Made by a program: the position numbers and the translations under genes. Below the pieces are notes generated by a model that was given only the letters and a program-made list of their open reading frames with translations, was not told where the DNA came from and made no database searches. 34,836 nt of DNA from Candidatus Poribacteria bacterium (GTDB lineage Bacteria; Poribacteria; WGA-4E; WGA-3G), in NCBI GenBank assembly GCA_003635195.1, contig PYIY01000070.1, positions 1 through 34,836 on the forward strand. The letters run 5' to 3'. This document shows, piece by piece, positions 14,828-23,358 of the stretch. Position 1 is the stretch's first letter. Every line of letters starts with the position of its first letter.

Positions 14828-16816
14828 ATGCAATTTAATTTTCTTAGACGTAGTAGACGAAGGTTGCTGCTGCGAATCATACGAAAGATCGTTTTAGCTG
14901 GCGTGATTCTGGCAGTCGTATCTGTTAGCGCGACGGCTTCAAGCATAGCGCACCGTGATATTTTTGTCGGTGCGAGTGCACGTGCAGTCGGGATGGGGAG
15001 TGCTTTTACGGCGGGTCCCTCCGCAAACAATGGTTTCCTCTGGAATCCGTCTTCATTAGGGTTTATGGACGGTGCGGAAGTGAACATGGGTGCGATGCCG
15101 CTTGCAGGAGGTACGTCCAGCAGTGAACAAGCATTTTCTGTTGCCGCGAATCCGAACACACTCGGTATAACGGATAGAAATTTCGGGAATCTCTCCTTCG
15201 CAACGTGGCTTGACGGTTGGGGCAGTAACATAACTGAATCCACACAGATTGTGCTTTTGGGATATGGACTTGCGTTTGGACAAAACGCGTCGGCGGGTGC
15301 GAACTTACGTTACTATCAGAACAACACACCGATTAGAACGAATTTTCTATGGAGTGTCGATTTGGGGATGCAGTTTGCCTATCCATTGGAAAAATGGGGT
15401 GATACGGTGCGGGTGGGTCTCAATTTCTCTGAATTGAGTAGCGGTATTCGGGAGGATGGCATCCTTCTTGAGAGTATTCCCTTAGCTGCACGTTTCGGGA
15501 CAACATACGAATTAGGTAAGGATACACTTTTTTCCGCTGATTTTGCCGTCCGAGGTGAGAACAACATAGATTGGGGGGAACGCCTCCGATTTCATGTCGG
15601 TGCAGAACGCTGGCTCATCAACGGACACTTCGGGGTCCGTGTCGGTTATACGACTTTAAGCACGTTTGATACACTCTGGAGCGGCGAATTGGCACGCGGG
15701 TTCAGCTTCCGAAATTCCACGGGACAACTCGATTATGCTTATGTGACTGGCAGTGAATTAGAGCAGAATGTTCACTGGATCTCTGCGACCTTGCGCTGGG
15801 GCCAGGGTGCCGAAAAACCTGTAGTGACAGAAACGCCGCCGGAGGTCGTTAAAACCGATGAGGTTCCAGCGGCTCCGATTCTAATGCCGCCAACCCTCAC
15901 ACCACCTCCTATAACTCCTGAAACAACCGCAGTAGAATTACAACTTTCAGCGCATACAATTTCACCCAATAACGACGGTGTTGCCGATAATACGACCTTT
16001 CGCTTTGGTCTCCAAGAAACTGACAATGCCCAACAGGTTGCGAGTAGTGCCTTAAAGTGGCAGTTGAACATCCGTGATGAATACACCGAAAATATCTGGG
16101 AAAAATCTGGGACAGGTGTACCCGCAGAAGGGATCGTCTGGGACGGCATTGCGAACACCGGTAGTCTGGTGCCTGACGGTAACTACGAGGTACAACTGCA
16201 CCTCCTTGACGCGCAAGGGAAACCGCATTTAAAAGATAGCGAGAAACTTGCAGTAGACCTTATTCCTACGAGATTAGAACTCTTTGGGAAAACACCGACA
16301 ACGGTCGGCGTGAAAACGTGGGATATGAGTCCGCTTGCACATTGGAAATTTGAACTCTTCGACACGGCAAACACACTTGTTGAAGCGTTAGAGGGAGAAG
16401 GCGCGCCGCCCGATGAAATCGCTTTAAGTAAGATTGCGTCTCAGCCTGTCGCGACTTATACTGGCAAGTTGCACGTTCAGGACATTGCCGGTAACCAGAG
16501 TACACAACAAGCGGAACTCCAACTCGGTACAGAGAGTCAACCGACAGCGGCATCGACAACACCAACGGCATCGACAGCAAAATTGACGCTGATGGTCGGT
16601 TCTTTTGCGCAATCCAGTAACGCCGAAATGCTGGCTGAGAATTTGGCGTGGATGTATCCAGATGAAAAGGTGCAGATATATAAGGCTGTTGTTGACGCGA
16701 GAACGATGCATCGGGTAACGATTGGGGAGTTTAATGCGCGGGCGGAAGCAGCGGATCTCAAACAACACATCCAAGAGACACAAGGCGTTGAACCGGTGTT
16801 GATTACGGTTGAATAG
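14828..16816 (+). CDS. PorV-like outer-membrane barrel fused to FlgD-like and SPOR domains
   Basis: I chose the ATG at 14828 (662 residues), with GGGGTG upstream; a GTG at 14819 is also possible. A very basic N-terminus precedes a hydrophobic signal segment (about residues 18-38). Residues 42-325 resemble the PorV/PorQ (UPF0164) barrel family: IFVGASARAVGMGSAFTAG, then NNGFLWNPSSLG, then many alternating strands. A Pro-rich linker (about 330-370) leads to an Ig-like FlgD/CHU-type region with ISPNNDGVADNTTFRF (about 382-397) and VWDGIANTGSLVPDGNYEV. The last 75 residues (LTLMVGSFAQSSNAEMLAENL ... VTIGEFNARAEAADLKQHI) match a SPOR peptidoglycan-binding domain. The protein may link the outer membrane to the cell wall. 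The domain order is unusual. Confidence 0.78.
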   Translation: MQFNFLRRSRRRLLLRIIRKIVLAGVILAVVSVSATASSIAHRDIFVGASARAVGMGSAFTAGPSANNGFLWNPSSLGFMDGAEVNMGAMPLAGGTSSSEQAFSVAANPNTLGITDRNFGNLSFATWLDGWGSNITESTQIVLLGYGLAFGQNASAGANLRYYQNNTPIRTNFLWSVDLGMQFAYPLEKWGDTVRVGLNFSELSSGIREDGILLESIPLAARFGTTYELGKDTLFSADFAVRGENNIDWGERLRFHVGAERWLINGHFGVRVGYTTLSTFDTLWSGELARGFSFRNSTGQLDYAYVTGSELEQNVHWISATLRWGQGAEKPVVTETPPEVVKTDEVPAAPILMPPTLTPPPITPETTAVELQLSAHTISPNNDGVADNTTFRFGLQETDNAQQVASSALKWQLNIRDEYTENIWEKSGTGVPAEGIVWDGIANTGSLVPDGNYEVQLHLLDAQGKPHLKDSEKLAVDLIPTRLELFGKTPTTVGVKTWDMSPLAHWKFELFDTANTLVEALEGEGAPPDEIALSKIASQPVATYTGKLHVQDIAGNQSTQQAELQLGTESQPTAASTTPTASTAKLTLMVGSFAQSSNAEMLAENLAWMYPDEKVQIYKAVVDARTMHRVTIGEFNARAEAADLKQHIQETQGVEPVLITVE

Positions 16817-16844
16817 CATGGCTGTGAGGTCGAATGCACCGTCT

Positions 16845-17684
16845 CTATACCGAATAGAATTCCGAAGCGTTTTCGTAAAAAAGCCCGTTTTTTTCGTCAT
16901 CCGAGGCATCTTCAACAGCCCATAAGAGTGCGTCTACCCACTCCTGATACGTCGCTGCCAAGGTGCAGACGGGCCAATCACTCCCGAACATTAATCGCTC
17001 ATAGCCGAACGCCTCTATTAGATGTCGGATATACGGTTTGAGCTCCTCACGCGTCCAATTCTCGCTTGCAGTTGTCACGATCCCTGATACTTTGCAGTGG
17101 ACGTTCTCAAAAGCGGCGAGTTCGCTGATCCGGGTCGCCCACGGTTCAAATTGCTCACCTTTTATATTAGGTCCCCCGCAGTGATTGAGGGCGTGGCGGA
17201 CATCTGGTGTCGCCTTGACGAGTTCAATTGCAGCGGGCAGCTGCGCAGCGTTCGCACAGAGTTCAAAAGAGAGATCAAACTTCGTCAGCAATTTCACGCC
17301 GTTAATCAGTTCAGGACTAGCGTAGAACTGCGGATCGGGGTGGTGCCAGGCCATCCGACGCACGCCTACGACGAGTCCAAATCCGACAAGCTGCTCAAGG
17401 ATCGCCTCGGCGTTCGGTTTTTCTAAGGGTGCTGCTGCCGCGATCGCGCCTATCATACCGTCTGTCTCAGCGATCTCTGTTAACCACTCCACCTCTTTGA
17501 CGACCTCTGTTTCAGCGGGATCTCCCTCGACATGGACGGATTTGACGACGTTCAGGTCGCCAATTGCCTCGCGATAGTCGTGTGCTGTATATCGTTTTGC
17601 CAACAAGTCAAAGCCTTCAAGCCAAGGGTATTCCAAGTTTTCAGTATCCCAGAGATGTTGGTGGGTATCAATTATTTTAAGCAT
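16845..17684 (-). CDS. Amidohydrolase 2 family protein (COG3618-type lactonase)
   Basis: A 279-residue TIM-barrel metal-dependent hydrolase. Motifs are DTHQHLWD (residues 6-13, the first metal ligands), VEGDP, GVRRMAWHHPDP (middle), LNHCGGPN (about 167-174), CKVSG (about 198-202) and FGSDWPVC (about 232-239, the catalytic Asp). This set matches the group that includes L-fuconolactone and L-rhamnono-lactone hydrolases, which open sugar lactones, but the substrate cannot be read from the sequence. The length is normal. It faces the barrel gene tail-to-tail and diverges from the metallopeptidase gene downstream. Its location near sulfatases and SDR/PhyH genes fits sugar or polysaccharide breakdown, as inference only. 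Confidence 0.85.
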   Translation of the reverse strand: MLKIIDTHQHLWDTENLEYPWLEGFDLLAKRYTAHDYREAIGDLNVVKSVHVEGDPAETEVVKEVEWLTEIAETDGMIGAIAAAAPLEKPNAEAILEQLVGFGLVVGVRRMAWHHPDPQFYASPELINGVKLLTKFDLSFELCANAAQLPAAIELVKATPDVRHALNHCGGPNIKGEQFEPWATRISELAAFENVHCKVSGIVTTASENWTREELKPYIRHLIEAFGYERLMFGSDWPVCTLAATYQEWVDALLWAVEDASDDEKNGLFYENASEFYSV

Positions 17685-17709
17685 CCTTCTCTCCTCACCT
17701 GAAAATGAT

Positions 17710-17738
17710 TTGAATTTTGTGGAGATATCCTGTATAAT
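17710..17738 (+). promoter_or_regulatory. Predicted promoter of the YugP-type peptidase gene
   Basis: TTGAAT (17710-17715) and a perfect TATAAT (17733-17738) are separated by 17 bases. The leader to the ATG at 17803 would be about 58 bases, and GGAGGTG lies 6 bases before the start. Confidence 0.55.
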
Positions 17739-17802
17739 TTCTTAACCTAATAAATACAAATTGTTTTAGCAATAAAAACACATTAACTTGGAGGTGTCAA
17801 TC

Positions 17803-18498
17803 ATGTTTTTCGGTTTCTTTGATCCACTCTACTTCGTGTTCCTTGCACCTGGACTTGCCCTGTCCCTCTACGCGACGTTTCGCACAAAATCGACGTTCTC
17901 GAAATATTCACAGGTCGGTTCTCGTAGTGGTCTGACGGGTGCACAAGCCGCCGATCTGATGCTAAAGAGGCACGGTGTTAGCGGCGTGCGGATTGAACGT
18001 TCAAGTGGATGGTTAAGTGACCACTATGATCCAAGCAAAAAGGCACTCAGGTTGTCTGACGATGTTTATTCAAGCCAATCGCTCTCTGCGATAGGAGTCG
18101 CCTGCCATGAAGCAGGACACGCGATGCAGGACGCACATGGCTATGCTATGCTAAACCTGCGTACTGCCCTCGTCCCTGCGACGAATTTTAGTTCGATGTT
18201 TTCTTATATCCTGATAATGGTAGGTTTCTTTATTCAACCCTTCCTACTGCTCGGTGTAGGGCTTTTTGCAGTAGGTGTTGTTTTTTCGTTAATAACGCTT
18301 CCCGTTGAATGGGATGCCAGCAGACGTGCCAAGATCGCGATGGATGAAGCCGGGATGCTATCACCGGAAGAGAATCGCCATGCCAGCAAGGTACTTAACG
18401 CGGCGTTTTTGACCTATCTTGCTGCAGCGGTAACGGCTCTGCTCACACTGCTCTACTATCTATTCCGGTTGGGGCTATTGGGCGGTGGCGATGAGTAA
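17803..18498 (+). CDS. Neutral zinc metallopeptidase, YugP family
   Basis: The ATG at 17803 (231 residues) is preceded by GGAGGTG; an upstream TTG at 17788 overlaps that ribosome site. The zinc motif HEAGH is at residues 102-106 within ACHEAGHAMQ. Hydrophobic segments at about 8-25, 125-165 and 205-228 place it in the inner membrane, with the DDVYSSQSLSAIGVA stretch before the active site as in YugP proteins. LPVEWDASRRA (about 168-178), a hallmark of the family, is also present. The length matches the family. It may act in membrane-protein quality control, but its substrate is unknown. It is followed by a hairpin and then a convergent VOC-protein gene. Confidence 0.9.
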   Translation: MFFGFFDPLYFVFLAPGLALSLYATFRTKSTFSKYSQVGSRSGLTGAQAADLMLKRHGVSGVRIERSSGWLSDHYDPSKKALRLSDDVYSSQSLSAIGVACHEAGHAMQDAHGYAMLNLRTALVPATNFSSMFSYILIMVGFFIQPFLLLGVGLFAVGVVFSLITLPVEWDASRRAKIAMDEAGMLSPEENRHASKVLNAAFLTYLAAAVTALLTLLYYLFRLGLLGGGDE

Positions 18499-18508
18499 AT
18501 ATGTCGGT

Positions 18509-18529
18509 GGCGCGGCACGGAACCGCGCC
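18509..18529. terminator. GC-rich hairpin between convergent genes
   Basis: GGCGCGG (18509-18515) and CCGCGCC (18523-18529) form a 7-bp stem with a 7-base loop in the gap between the YugP-type gene and the VOC gene. No T-run follows on either side, so it may be a bidirectional terminator or a dispersed palindrome. Confidence 0.45.
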
Positions 18530-18555
18530 TCCTAATGTCGCTACAAATTACCGAC

Positions 18556-18984
18556 TCAATTTTTGCTGTCAATGTCCACACCCGGCCACTGATCGTCTTG
18601 CTCGGTAATATCAACGACGATGCCGTCAGGGTCTTCTACCTTGAAAGCGACTGAGGGCAGTTCGTCTGAATTCGGGTCGTAAGGTTTGCTACCGTCTAAA
18701 CCTTCCCAAGTGATTTCAAAACCGAGGTCTTCACACCGTTGCGCGGCTTCTCGCAAGTTCGGCACACGGACACCGATGTGGAGATAGTCTAACATTCCGC
18801 CGACGTGTTCGGGACGCTCGGGGCCGCGGTGCTGAAATACACGGAAATTGTGATAACCATCGGTGAGATCGTAGCAGCCGTTCATCGTTGAGAAGACGCG
18901 TAATCCGAGTGCGTCGCGCCAGAAACGGATGCTCTTTTCGAGATCGGTTGTGCGGACACCGATGTGTACAAGTGTTGTTGACAT
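18556..18984 (-). CDS. Glyoxalase/VOC superfamily protein
   Basis: A 142-residue protein with paired beta-alpha-beta-beta-beta modules of the vicinal-oxygen-chelate fold. The first module starts LVHIGVRTTDLEKSIRFWRDALGLRVF, where the His is a usual metal ligand; the second has LHIGVRVPNLREAAQRCEDLGFEI. VEDPDGIVVDITE, with a glutamate ligand position, ends the domain. The length is that of single-domain lyases and dioxygenases. The substrate is unknown; glyoxalase-I-type activity is only one possibility. It is the last gene of a minus-strand cluster with an SCP2 protein and a PhyH dioxygenase, with a 48-base gap. Confidence 0.85.
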   Translation of the reverse strand: MSTTLVHIGVRTTDLEKSIRFWRDALGLRVFSTMNGCYDLTDGYHNFRVFQHRGPERPEHVGGMLDYLHIGVRVPNLREAAQRCEDLGFEITWEGLDGSKPYDPNSDELPSVAFKVEDPDGIVVDITEQDDQWPGVDIDSKN

Positions 18985-19032
18985 AAGAGATTTCCTTTTG
19001 TTACGGCACGACGGAGCGTGCCTATTTCTATT

Positions 19033-19824
19033 TTAAATCCAGACGGTTGGTTCTCGGTTTTCGGCGCGGTGTTCATAGAGCATTTTGACATCATCGGGGA
19101 AACTATCAAAGGTCTCACCCGGAATTGTGGCAGTATTGACACCGAAGAGCTCTAAATTTAACCACCACGGTGCGTATCTGACAACGACAGCTGTCCGTTT
19201 ACCGGCACTCGGGTTCTCTGCGTTGGAGTGCCAAATTCGGCTGTCCATGATAAGGACACTTCCAGCACTTCCGATGGCTTGCATTTCACCGTCAAGCGGG
19301 TTCCGATCACCGATCCCGTCCTCTTTGCCTCTTGGGTTGCGAAGGTCTACATGCGTTTTGGGTACAATCCAGGTGCCGCCGTTTTCTGTTGTAAACTCAG
19401 AAAGCATCCAGAGGGTCGTAATACCGATGACAGCACTCGGGAAGGGTTGGGGGATGTGCCACTTCTGGTTCAGGTCGTAGGGAAAATCGGAGTGGTATGC
19501 ACGCACTAATTCATAATGCGGGGGACGAATTTTATACTCAGTCTGCGAGATACGCACTTGGGGTCCCAACAGTTGACGGATGGTAGCGAGGAGCCGGTCA
19601 TTAGCGAGATGCCCGGCAAATTTCGGCATGAAACTGATAACATTGCGTTCCCATCTGCCGTGCTCTTTGCTGAATTCACTGTAGTCCGGTTCCGAGGTTT
19701 CGACCTCTTTACGGACTTCGTCAACGACATCGGCAGGAATAACGTCCTCCAGGACGCACCAACCTTCTTCGCGTAACTGTGTAACATAAGGTTCAACTGT
19801 TTCTAATAAATTATCGGTTTCCAT
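19033..19824 (-). CDS. Phytanoyl-CoA dioxygenase (PhyH) family protein
   Basis: This 263-residue Fe(II)/2-oxoglutarate oxygenase starts at the ATG at 19824, with GGAGG 5 bases upstream; an in-frame start at 19854 would overlap the SCP2 gene. The metal triad is H111-x-D113 (AYHSDFPYD) and H199 (RIWHSNAENPSAGKR), with R210 as the likely 2-oxoglutarate arginine. PhyH proteins hydroxylate many substrates; this one has no leader and should be cytoplasmic. Substrate cannot be inferred. It lies between the SCP2 gene (17 bases away) and the VOC gene, all on the minus strand, so the three probably form one transcript. A second, distantly related PhyH protein is at 29723-30574. Confidence 0.87.
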   Translation of the reverse strand: METDNLLETVEPYVTQLREEGWCVLEDVIPADVVDEVRKEVETSEPDYSEFSKEHGRWERNVISFMPKFAGHLANDRLLATIRQLLGPQVRISQTEYKIRPPHYELVRAYHSDFPYDLNQKWHIPQPFPSAVIGITTLWMLSEFTTENGGTWIVPKTHVDLRNPRGKEDGIGDRNPLDGEMQAIGSAGSVLIMDSRIWHSNAENPSAGKRTAVVVRYAPWWLNLELFGVNTATIPGETFDSFPDDVKMLYEHRAENREPTVWI

Positions 19825-19841
19825 TGAAGCCTCCGTGCATG

Positions 19842-20243
19842 TTAAGAATCGCAACCGGTTTCTCGTTCGCGGTTATAACGCACTGCCGTTTTAATGAGCG
19901 GTGCGAGACGCATCACTTTGCCGAGGGATCCGTTGACACCAATCTCGCGTGTTGTAATGGCACCCATGACGTTGAGTTCGCCTGTCCAAAATTTGTAGGC
20001 GACATCGCCCGTCATAGTGAGTTCGACATCTGGCACTGAATTATTATCGGACACCCCATGGATGATGTTATATTCGCCATTTGCCGCTGTTAGTGTCATC
20101 GTACAATCAGGCACAGTGTAGTTAAACTGGACGCTCAAGGTCAAGGATTTGAGTGCCTCTTGTGTTTCCGGTAGCGTTGCGATTTCTGCAAACAGTTCAC
20201 TCATATAACTATAGAGTTGTTCTGGTGTTTCAAATATAGCCAT
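19842..20243 (-). CDS. SCP2 sterol/lipid-binding-domain protein
   Basis: The ATG at 20243 (133 residues) gives the start MAIFETPEQLYSYMSELF typical of small SCP2-domain proteins; an in-frame ATG at 20273 would add ten unlikely residues. The SCP2 pattern is the curved-sheet core with CTMTLTAANGEYNI, VPDVELTMTGDVAYKFWTGE, and NGSLGKVMRLAPL at the end. These proteins bind lipids or fatty-acyl chains in a hydrophobic pocket. No catalytic residues are expected. It is the first gene of the cluster with PhyH and VOC, which suggests a lipid-like substrate for that cluster, by inference. The ogt gene diverges upstream. No strong ribosome site is seen. Confidence 0.8.
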   Translation of the reverse strand: MAIFETPEQLYSYMSELFAEIATLPETQEALKSLTLSVQFNYTVPDCTMTLTAANGEYNIIHGVSDNNSVPDVELTMTGDVAYKFWTGELNVMGAITTREIGVNGSLGKVMRLAPLIKTAVRYNRERETGCDS

Positions 20244-20318
20244 AATTTGTGGTATAGCATACCGTAATAACATTCATGAAGTCAAGTAACTTTTTAAGAA
20301 AATCTTAGGTGACATAAA

Positions 20319-20888
20319 ATGAAAAGATTAAACCCTTTAGAGCGTATCTCCGAGGCATTAGGCGGTGAGCAGGGCTTAAGGCAGTTACGCAATGTCCTCG
20401 GTGTCCCGAGTTTCTGTTATAAGTCTCCGATAGGATGGATCGACATCATCGCAGAGGAAAACCGTATTTTGCGTGCTTCCTTTAGTGAAGTAGCCCCTTT
20501 GTCTGGACCTACCTTCCCACCAACGCTCCCTGTTCTCACCAGAACGATTAAATTGTTGGACATCTATTTTGCTGGGGGACCGATTGATTTCGCCGAGATA
20601 CCGATGCCATTAGCATACGCCACAGAGTTCCAGCAGCAAGTCTGGAGGGCCATTCAGCAAATTCCTTATGGAGAAGTCCGGTCGTATCAGTGGATTGCCG
20701 ATCGGATCGGGCGGCCGAAATCGGCGCGTTCTATTGGAAACGCAGTCGGGGCAAATCCTATATCAATTCTCATTCCGTGCCATCGTGTCATTAGAAGTAA
20801 TGGTGCATTAGGCGGTTATGGCGGTGGATTGGACCGGAAACGTCAATTGTTAGCCCTTGAAGGTCACGATGCCGAAAAATTCAAGTAA
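20319..20888 (+). CDS. ogt: Methylated-DNA-protein-cysteine methyltransferase
   Basis: A 189-residue O6-alkylguanine repair protein. The C-terminal domain has FQQQVWRAIQQIPYGEVRSY (about 104-123), the DNA-recognition helix with RSIGNAVGANP, and the active site PCHRV (153-157) with acceptor Cys154, followed by GALGGYGGG. It moves the alkyl group from guanine to that cysteine in a single turnover. The N-terminal part (about 1-95) is a smaller, less conserved domain with a somewhat extended first 30 residues. AGGTGA lies 6 bases before the ATG at 20319. Ogt is chosen over Ada since no AraC-type domain is present. It lies divergently from the SCP2 gene. Confidence 0.92.
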   Translation: MKRLNPLERISEALGGEQGLRQLRNVLGVPSFCYKSPIGWIDIIAEENRILRASFSEVAPLSGPTFPPTLPVLTRTIKLLDIYFAGGPIDFAEIPMPLAYATEFQQQVWRAIQQIPYGEVRSYQWIADRIGRPKSARSIGNAVGANPISILIPCHRVIRSNGALGGYGGGLDRKRQLLALEGHDAEKFK

Positions 20889-20937
20889 GATACTCTCTCC
20901 ACACAAAAACACCAAAAACAGATTTCAGGAGTACTAA

Positions 20938-22143
20938 ATGGCATCCGAGAGAAAATTAGGCAAAGCCACTCAAGCCATCCATGCGGGTGAAAGACAACCG
21001 TCTTCCACCGAAAAAAGTGGGATCCCGCTTCTACCACCTATCTATCAGAACAGTACTTTTCGTTTCACAACAGCCGCTGAATGTGCGGAGGCGTTCGGAG
21101 ATGAGGAGAGCGGTTATGTGTATACGCGTTGGGGTAACCCGACACAGGAGGTATTGGAAAAGAAACTTGCTGTGCTTGAGACAGGTGAAGCAGCACTTGC
21201 GACGGCATCCGGGATGGGAGCGGTGAGTACTGCGCTGCTTACTGCTCTACCTGATGGCGGGCATGTTGTCGCGATGGAAAATCTCTATTCCGCAACATTC
21301 CAGATACTTAATGAAGATCTCCGACGTTTCGGCATTGAGACGACATTCGTTGATGCCACCGATCCGTCCCAAATTGCGGGCGCCATCAGAGCTGATACAA
21401 AGGTGCTCTATCTTGAGAGTCCAACAAACCCACTTCTCAAACTGATTGATTTGCGGACAGCCGCCGAGATTGCGAAAGCACACGGGGTGACTTCAATTAT
21501 CGATAATACGTTTGCGACACCGTGTGGGCAGCAACCGATTGCTCTCGGTATTGATGTTGTTGTCCATAGCATGACGAAATATTTGAGTGGTACAGGGGCG
21601 GTGATTGCGGGTGTGATTGTCGGAGAAAAAGAATTTATTAGGCACGCGAAAACAGGGGCACTCCGCAATTTCGGAGCAGTTATCAGTCCGTTTAACGCAT
21701 GGCTAACGCTACACGGTATCACAACGCTGCCGTTGCGATTTGCGCGGCACAGCGAAAACGCGATGCGCGTTGCGACGTTTCTGGAGGCACACCCGGCGGT
21801 AGCGTGGGTTCGCTATCCGGGTCTACCGAGCCATCCGCAACATGAACTCGCTAAACATCAAATGGAGGCATTCGGTGGCATGATCACACTGGAACTGAAA
21901 GGCGGGCGTGCCGCGGGTGAACACCTCGTCAATCGCCTCCAACGCTGCGCGCTTGCGGTCAGTCTGGGAGATGTACGGACACTCATCTGCCATCCTGCGT
22001 CAACAACGCATTCGCATGTTCCGGCAGAAATTCGTCAGCAGATCGGAATTACAGACGGTTTGGTCAGAATTTCCGTCGGTCTGGAGGACGTTGAAGATAT
22101 TCTCGCCGACCTGGAGCAGGCGTTAGAGTCCTGTGCTTCTTAG
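20938..22143 (+). CDS. Trans-sulfuration PLP enzyme (Cys/Met metabolism family)
   Basis: A 401-residue fold-type I PLP enzyme. Key features are YTRWGNPT (62-69, phosphate-binding Tyr and Arg of the neighbouring subunit), SGMGA (91-95), D189 in SIIDNTFATP, and the Schiff-base lysine K214 in HSMTKYLSG. The C-terminus has DVRTLICHPASTTHS, typical of methionine gamma-lyase and O-acetylhomoserine sulfhydrylase. It could be a cystathionine or methionine gamma-lyase or a sulfhydrylase; the sequence alone cannot decide, so no symbol is given. CAGGAG is 6 bases before the ATG. It is 49 bases after ogt and overlaps the convergent TPR gene by 21 bases at its end. Confidence 0.9.
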   Translation: MASERKLGKATQAIHAGERQPSSTEKSGIPLLPPIYQNSTFRFTTAAECAEAFGDEESGYVYTRWGNPTQEVLEKKLAVLETGEAALATASGMGAVSTALLTALPDGGHVVAMENLYSATFQILNEDLRRFGIETTFVDATDPSQIAGAIRADTKVLYLESPTNPLLKLIDLRTAAEIAKAHGVTSIIDNTFATPCGQQPIALGIDVVVHSMTKYLSGTGAVIAGVIVGEKEFIRHAKTGALRNFGAVISPFNAWLTLHGITTLPLRFARHSENAMRVATFLEAHPAVAWVRYPGLPSHPQHELAKHQMEAFGGMITLELKGGRAAGEHLVNRLQRCALAVSLGDVRTLICHPASTTHSHVPAEIRQQIGITDGLVRISVGLEDVEDILADLEQALESCAS

Positions 22144-23358
22144 GTTTTGTATATAATTCTCATTGATATTATTTGACTCGTGTGTTGCCTTTTTATGGGG
22201 TTCTGGAAATTCCACAAGCAGCTTCTGATATGCCGCGATTGCTAAATCCGTTTCGCTATTGTCCTCATAAATTCTTCCGACCGAATATTGCGCCATCCGT
22301 CGCGTGTCATAATCGTAGGTAGCATTATCCGCCACCTTTTGAAACGCGTCAACCGCAGTAGTTATATCCTTGTTCGCAAGGGCGATTTGTGCGATGTAAA
22401 CCTGCGCGTTGGCGGCATTTTCGTTGCGTGGGAAGAGTTCAATTCCCTTTTGAAGTTGGGCGATGGCTTCGTTGTACTTCTCAAGCCTTTCATAAGCCCA
22501 TCCCATATAGAAGTATGCATCCTGCCCAGCTTTTGCATCTGGATAGAGGTCAATAACCTTTTGGTAGCCTTCAAGTGCTTCCGCATACTTGCCTTCTGCG
22601 AGATAGGACTGCGGGATACCGAAACTTGCCAAGGGTGCGAGATCAGGATCACCAGAATCAACGACGTTGGTGAATTCAACGCGTGCGTCTTCGTATGCCT
22701 GCTGCTTGAGGTAAATATCACCAGTAACATATAAAATTTGATAGAAGAGCGGGCTATCGCTGAAAGGTATTCGAAGCGTGTCAAACGTTGAGAGTGCGAG
22801 GTTCAATTCACCTTTTCCATAGTAGCACATTGCCGTATTAAACTGCGCTTGTTCCGACAGTTCACTGCCGGGGTATGTGGCGACTAATTGATTGAAAAGC
22901 GCGAGTGCCCGGTCGTAGTAGGCATCTAAGGATTCGAGTGTACCAGTCTTCTTTAACTCCTCTGCAATCTGATAAGAGGCGAAAGCAATGGCGTACATTG
23001 AATCGTCTGCCCACTCACTGTCGGGATAATTATTGATGAGCCGGCGGAAGAGCGCGAATGCCTCTTCATCGGTGCGTGGTCGGGTGGCGAGTTGGTAGAT
23101 CGCATCATCCGCCCATAAGCTGTCTGGGTAGTTCTCGAAAACTTCACGGTATGCGGCTCGGACTTCGCGCAAACGGTTTTTATCGGGACTATCAATGTCC
23201 ACTGGCGGTGTATCCAGTTGCTTTGCCGCTGCCCACGCCTTGTCTGCGTTGTCGTAGTAGTTCTCATAACTGGTGTTATTCCCCGTGACACGCCCCAGCC
23301 AAAATCCACCAGCAAGTGCAAGCAGTACGCAGATTTCTGCGATTATGAACTTCTTCAT
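22123..23358 (-). CDS. TPR-repeat membrane-anchored protein (YbgF/BamD-like)
   Basis: The ATG at 23358 (411 residues) has a strong GGAGGAG upstream and begins directly with a membrane anchor (residues 3-22, KKFIIAEICVLLALAGGFWL). It lacks a lipobox. The rest is a string of helix pairs in the TPR style: NYPDSEWADDSMYAIAFASY, ATYPGSELSEQAQFNTAMCY, LYPDAKAGQDAYFYMGWAYE, plus further copies with motifs such as KYNEAIAQLQKGIELFPRN. This is the pattern of YbgF or BamD-like and gliding-type assembly factors. It probably sits at the inner membrane with TPRs in the periplasm. Its end overlaps the trans-sulfuration gene on the other strand by 21 bases. Confidence 0.85.
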   Translation of the reverse strand: MKKFIIAEICVLLALAGGFWLGRVTGNNTSYENYYDNADKAWAAAKQLDTPPVDIDSPDKNRLREVRAAYREVFENYPDSLWADDAIYQLATRPRTDEEAFALFRRLINNYPDSEWADDSMYAIAFASYQIAEELKKTGTLESLDAYYDRALALFNQLVATYPGSELSEQAQFNTAMCYYGKGELNLALSTFDTLRIPFSDSPLFYQILYVTGDIYLKQQAYEDARVEFTNVVDSGDPDLAPLASFGIPQSYLAEGKYAEALEGYQKVIDLYPDAKAGQDAYFYMGWAYERLEKYNEAIAQLQKGIELFPRNENAANAQVYIAQIALANKDITTAVDAFQKVADNATYDYDTRRMAQYSVGRIYEDNSETDLAIAAYQKLLVEFPEPHKKATHESNNINENYIQNLRSTGL

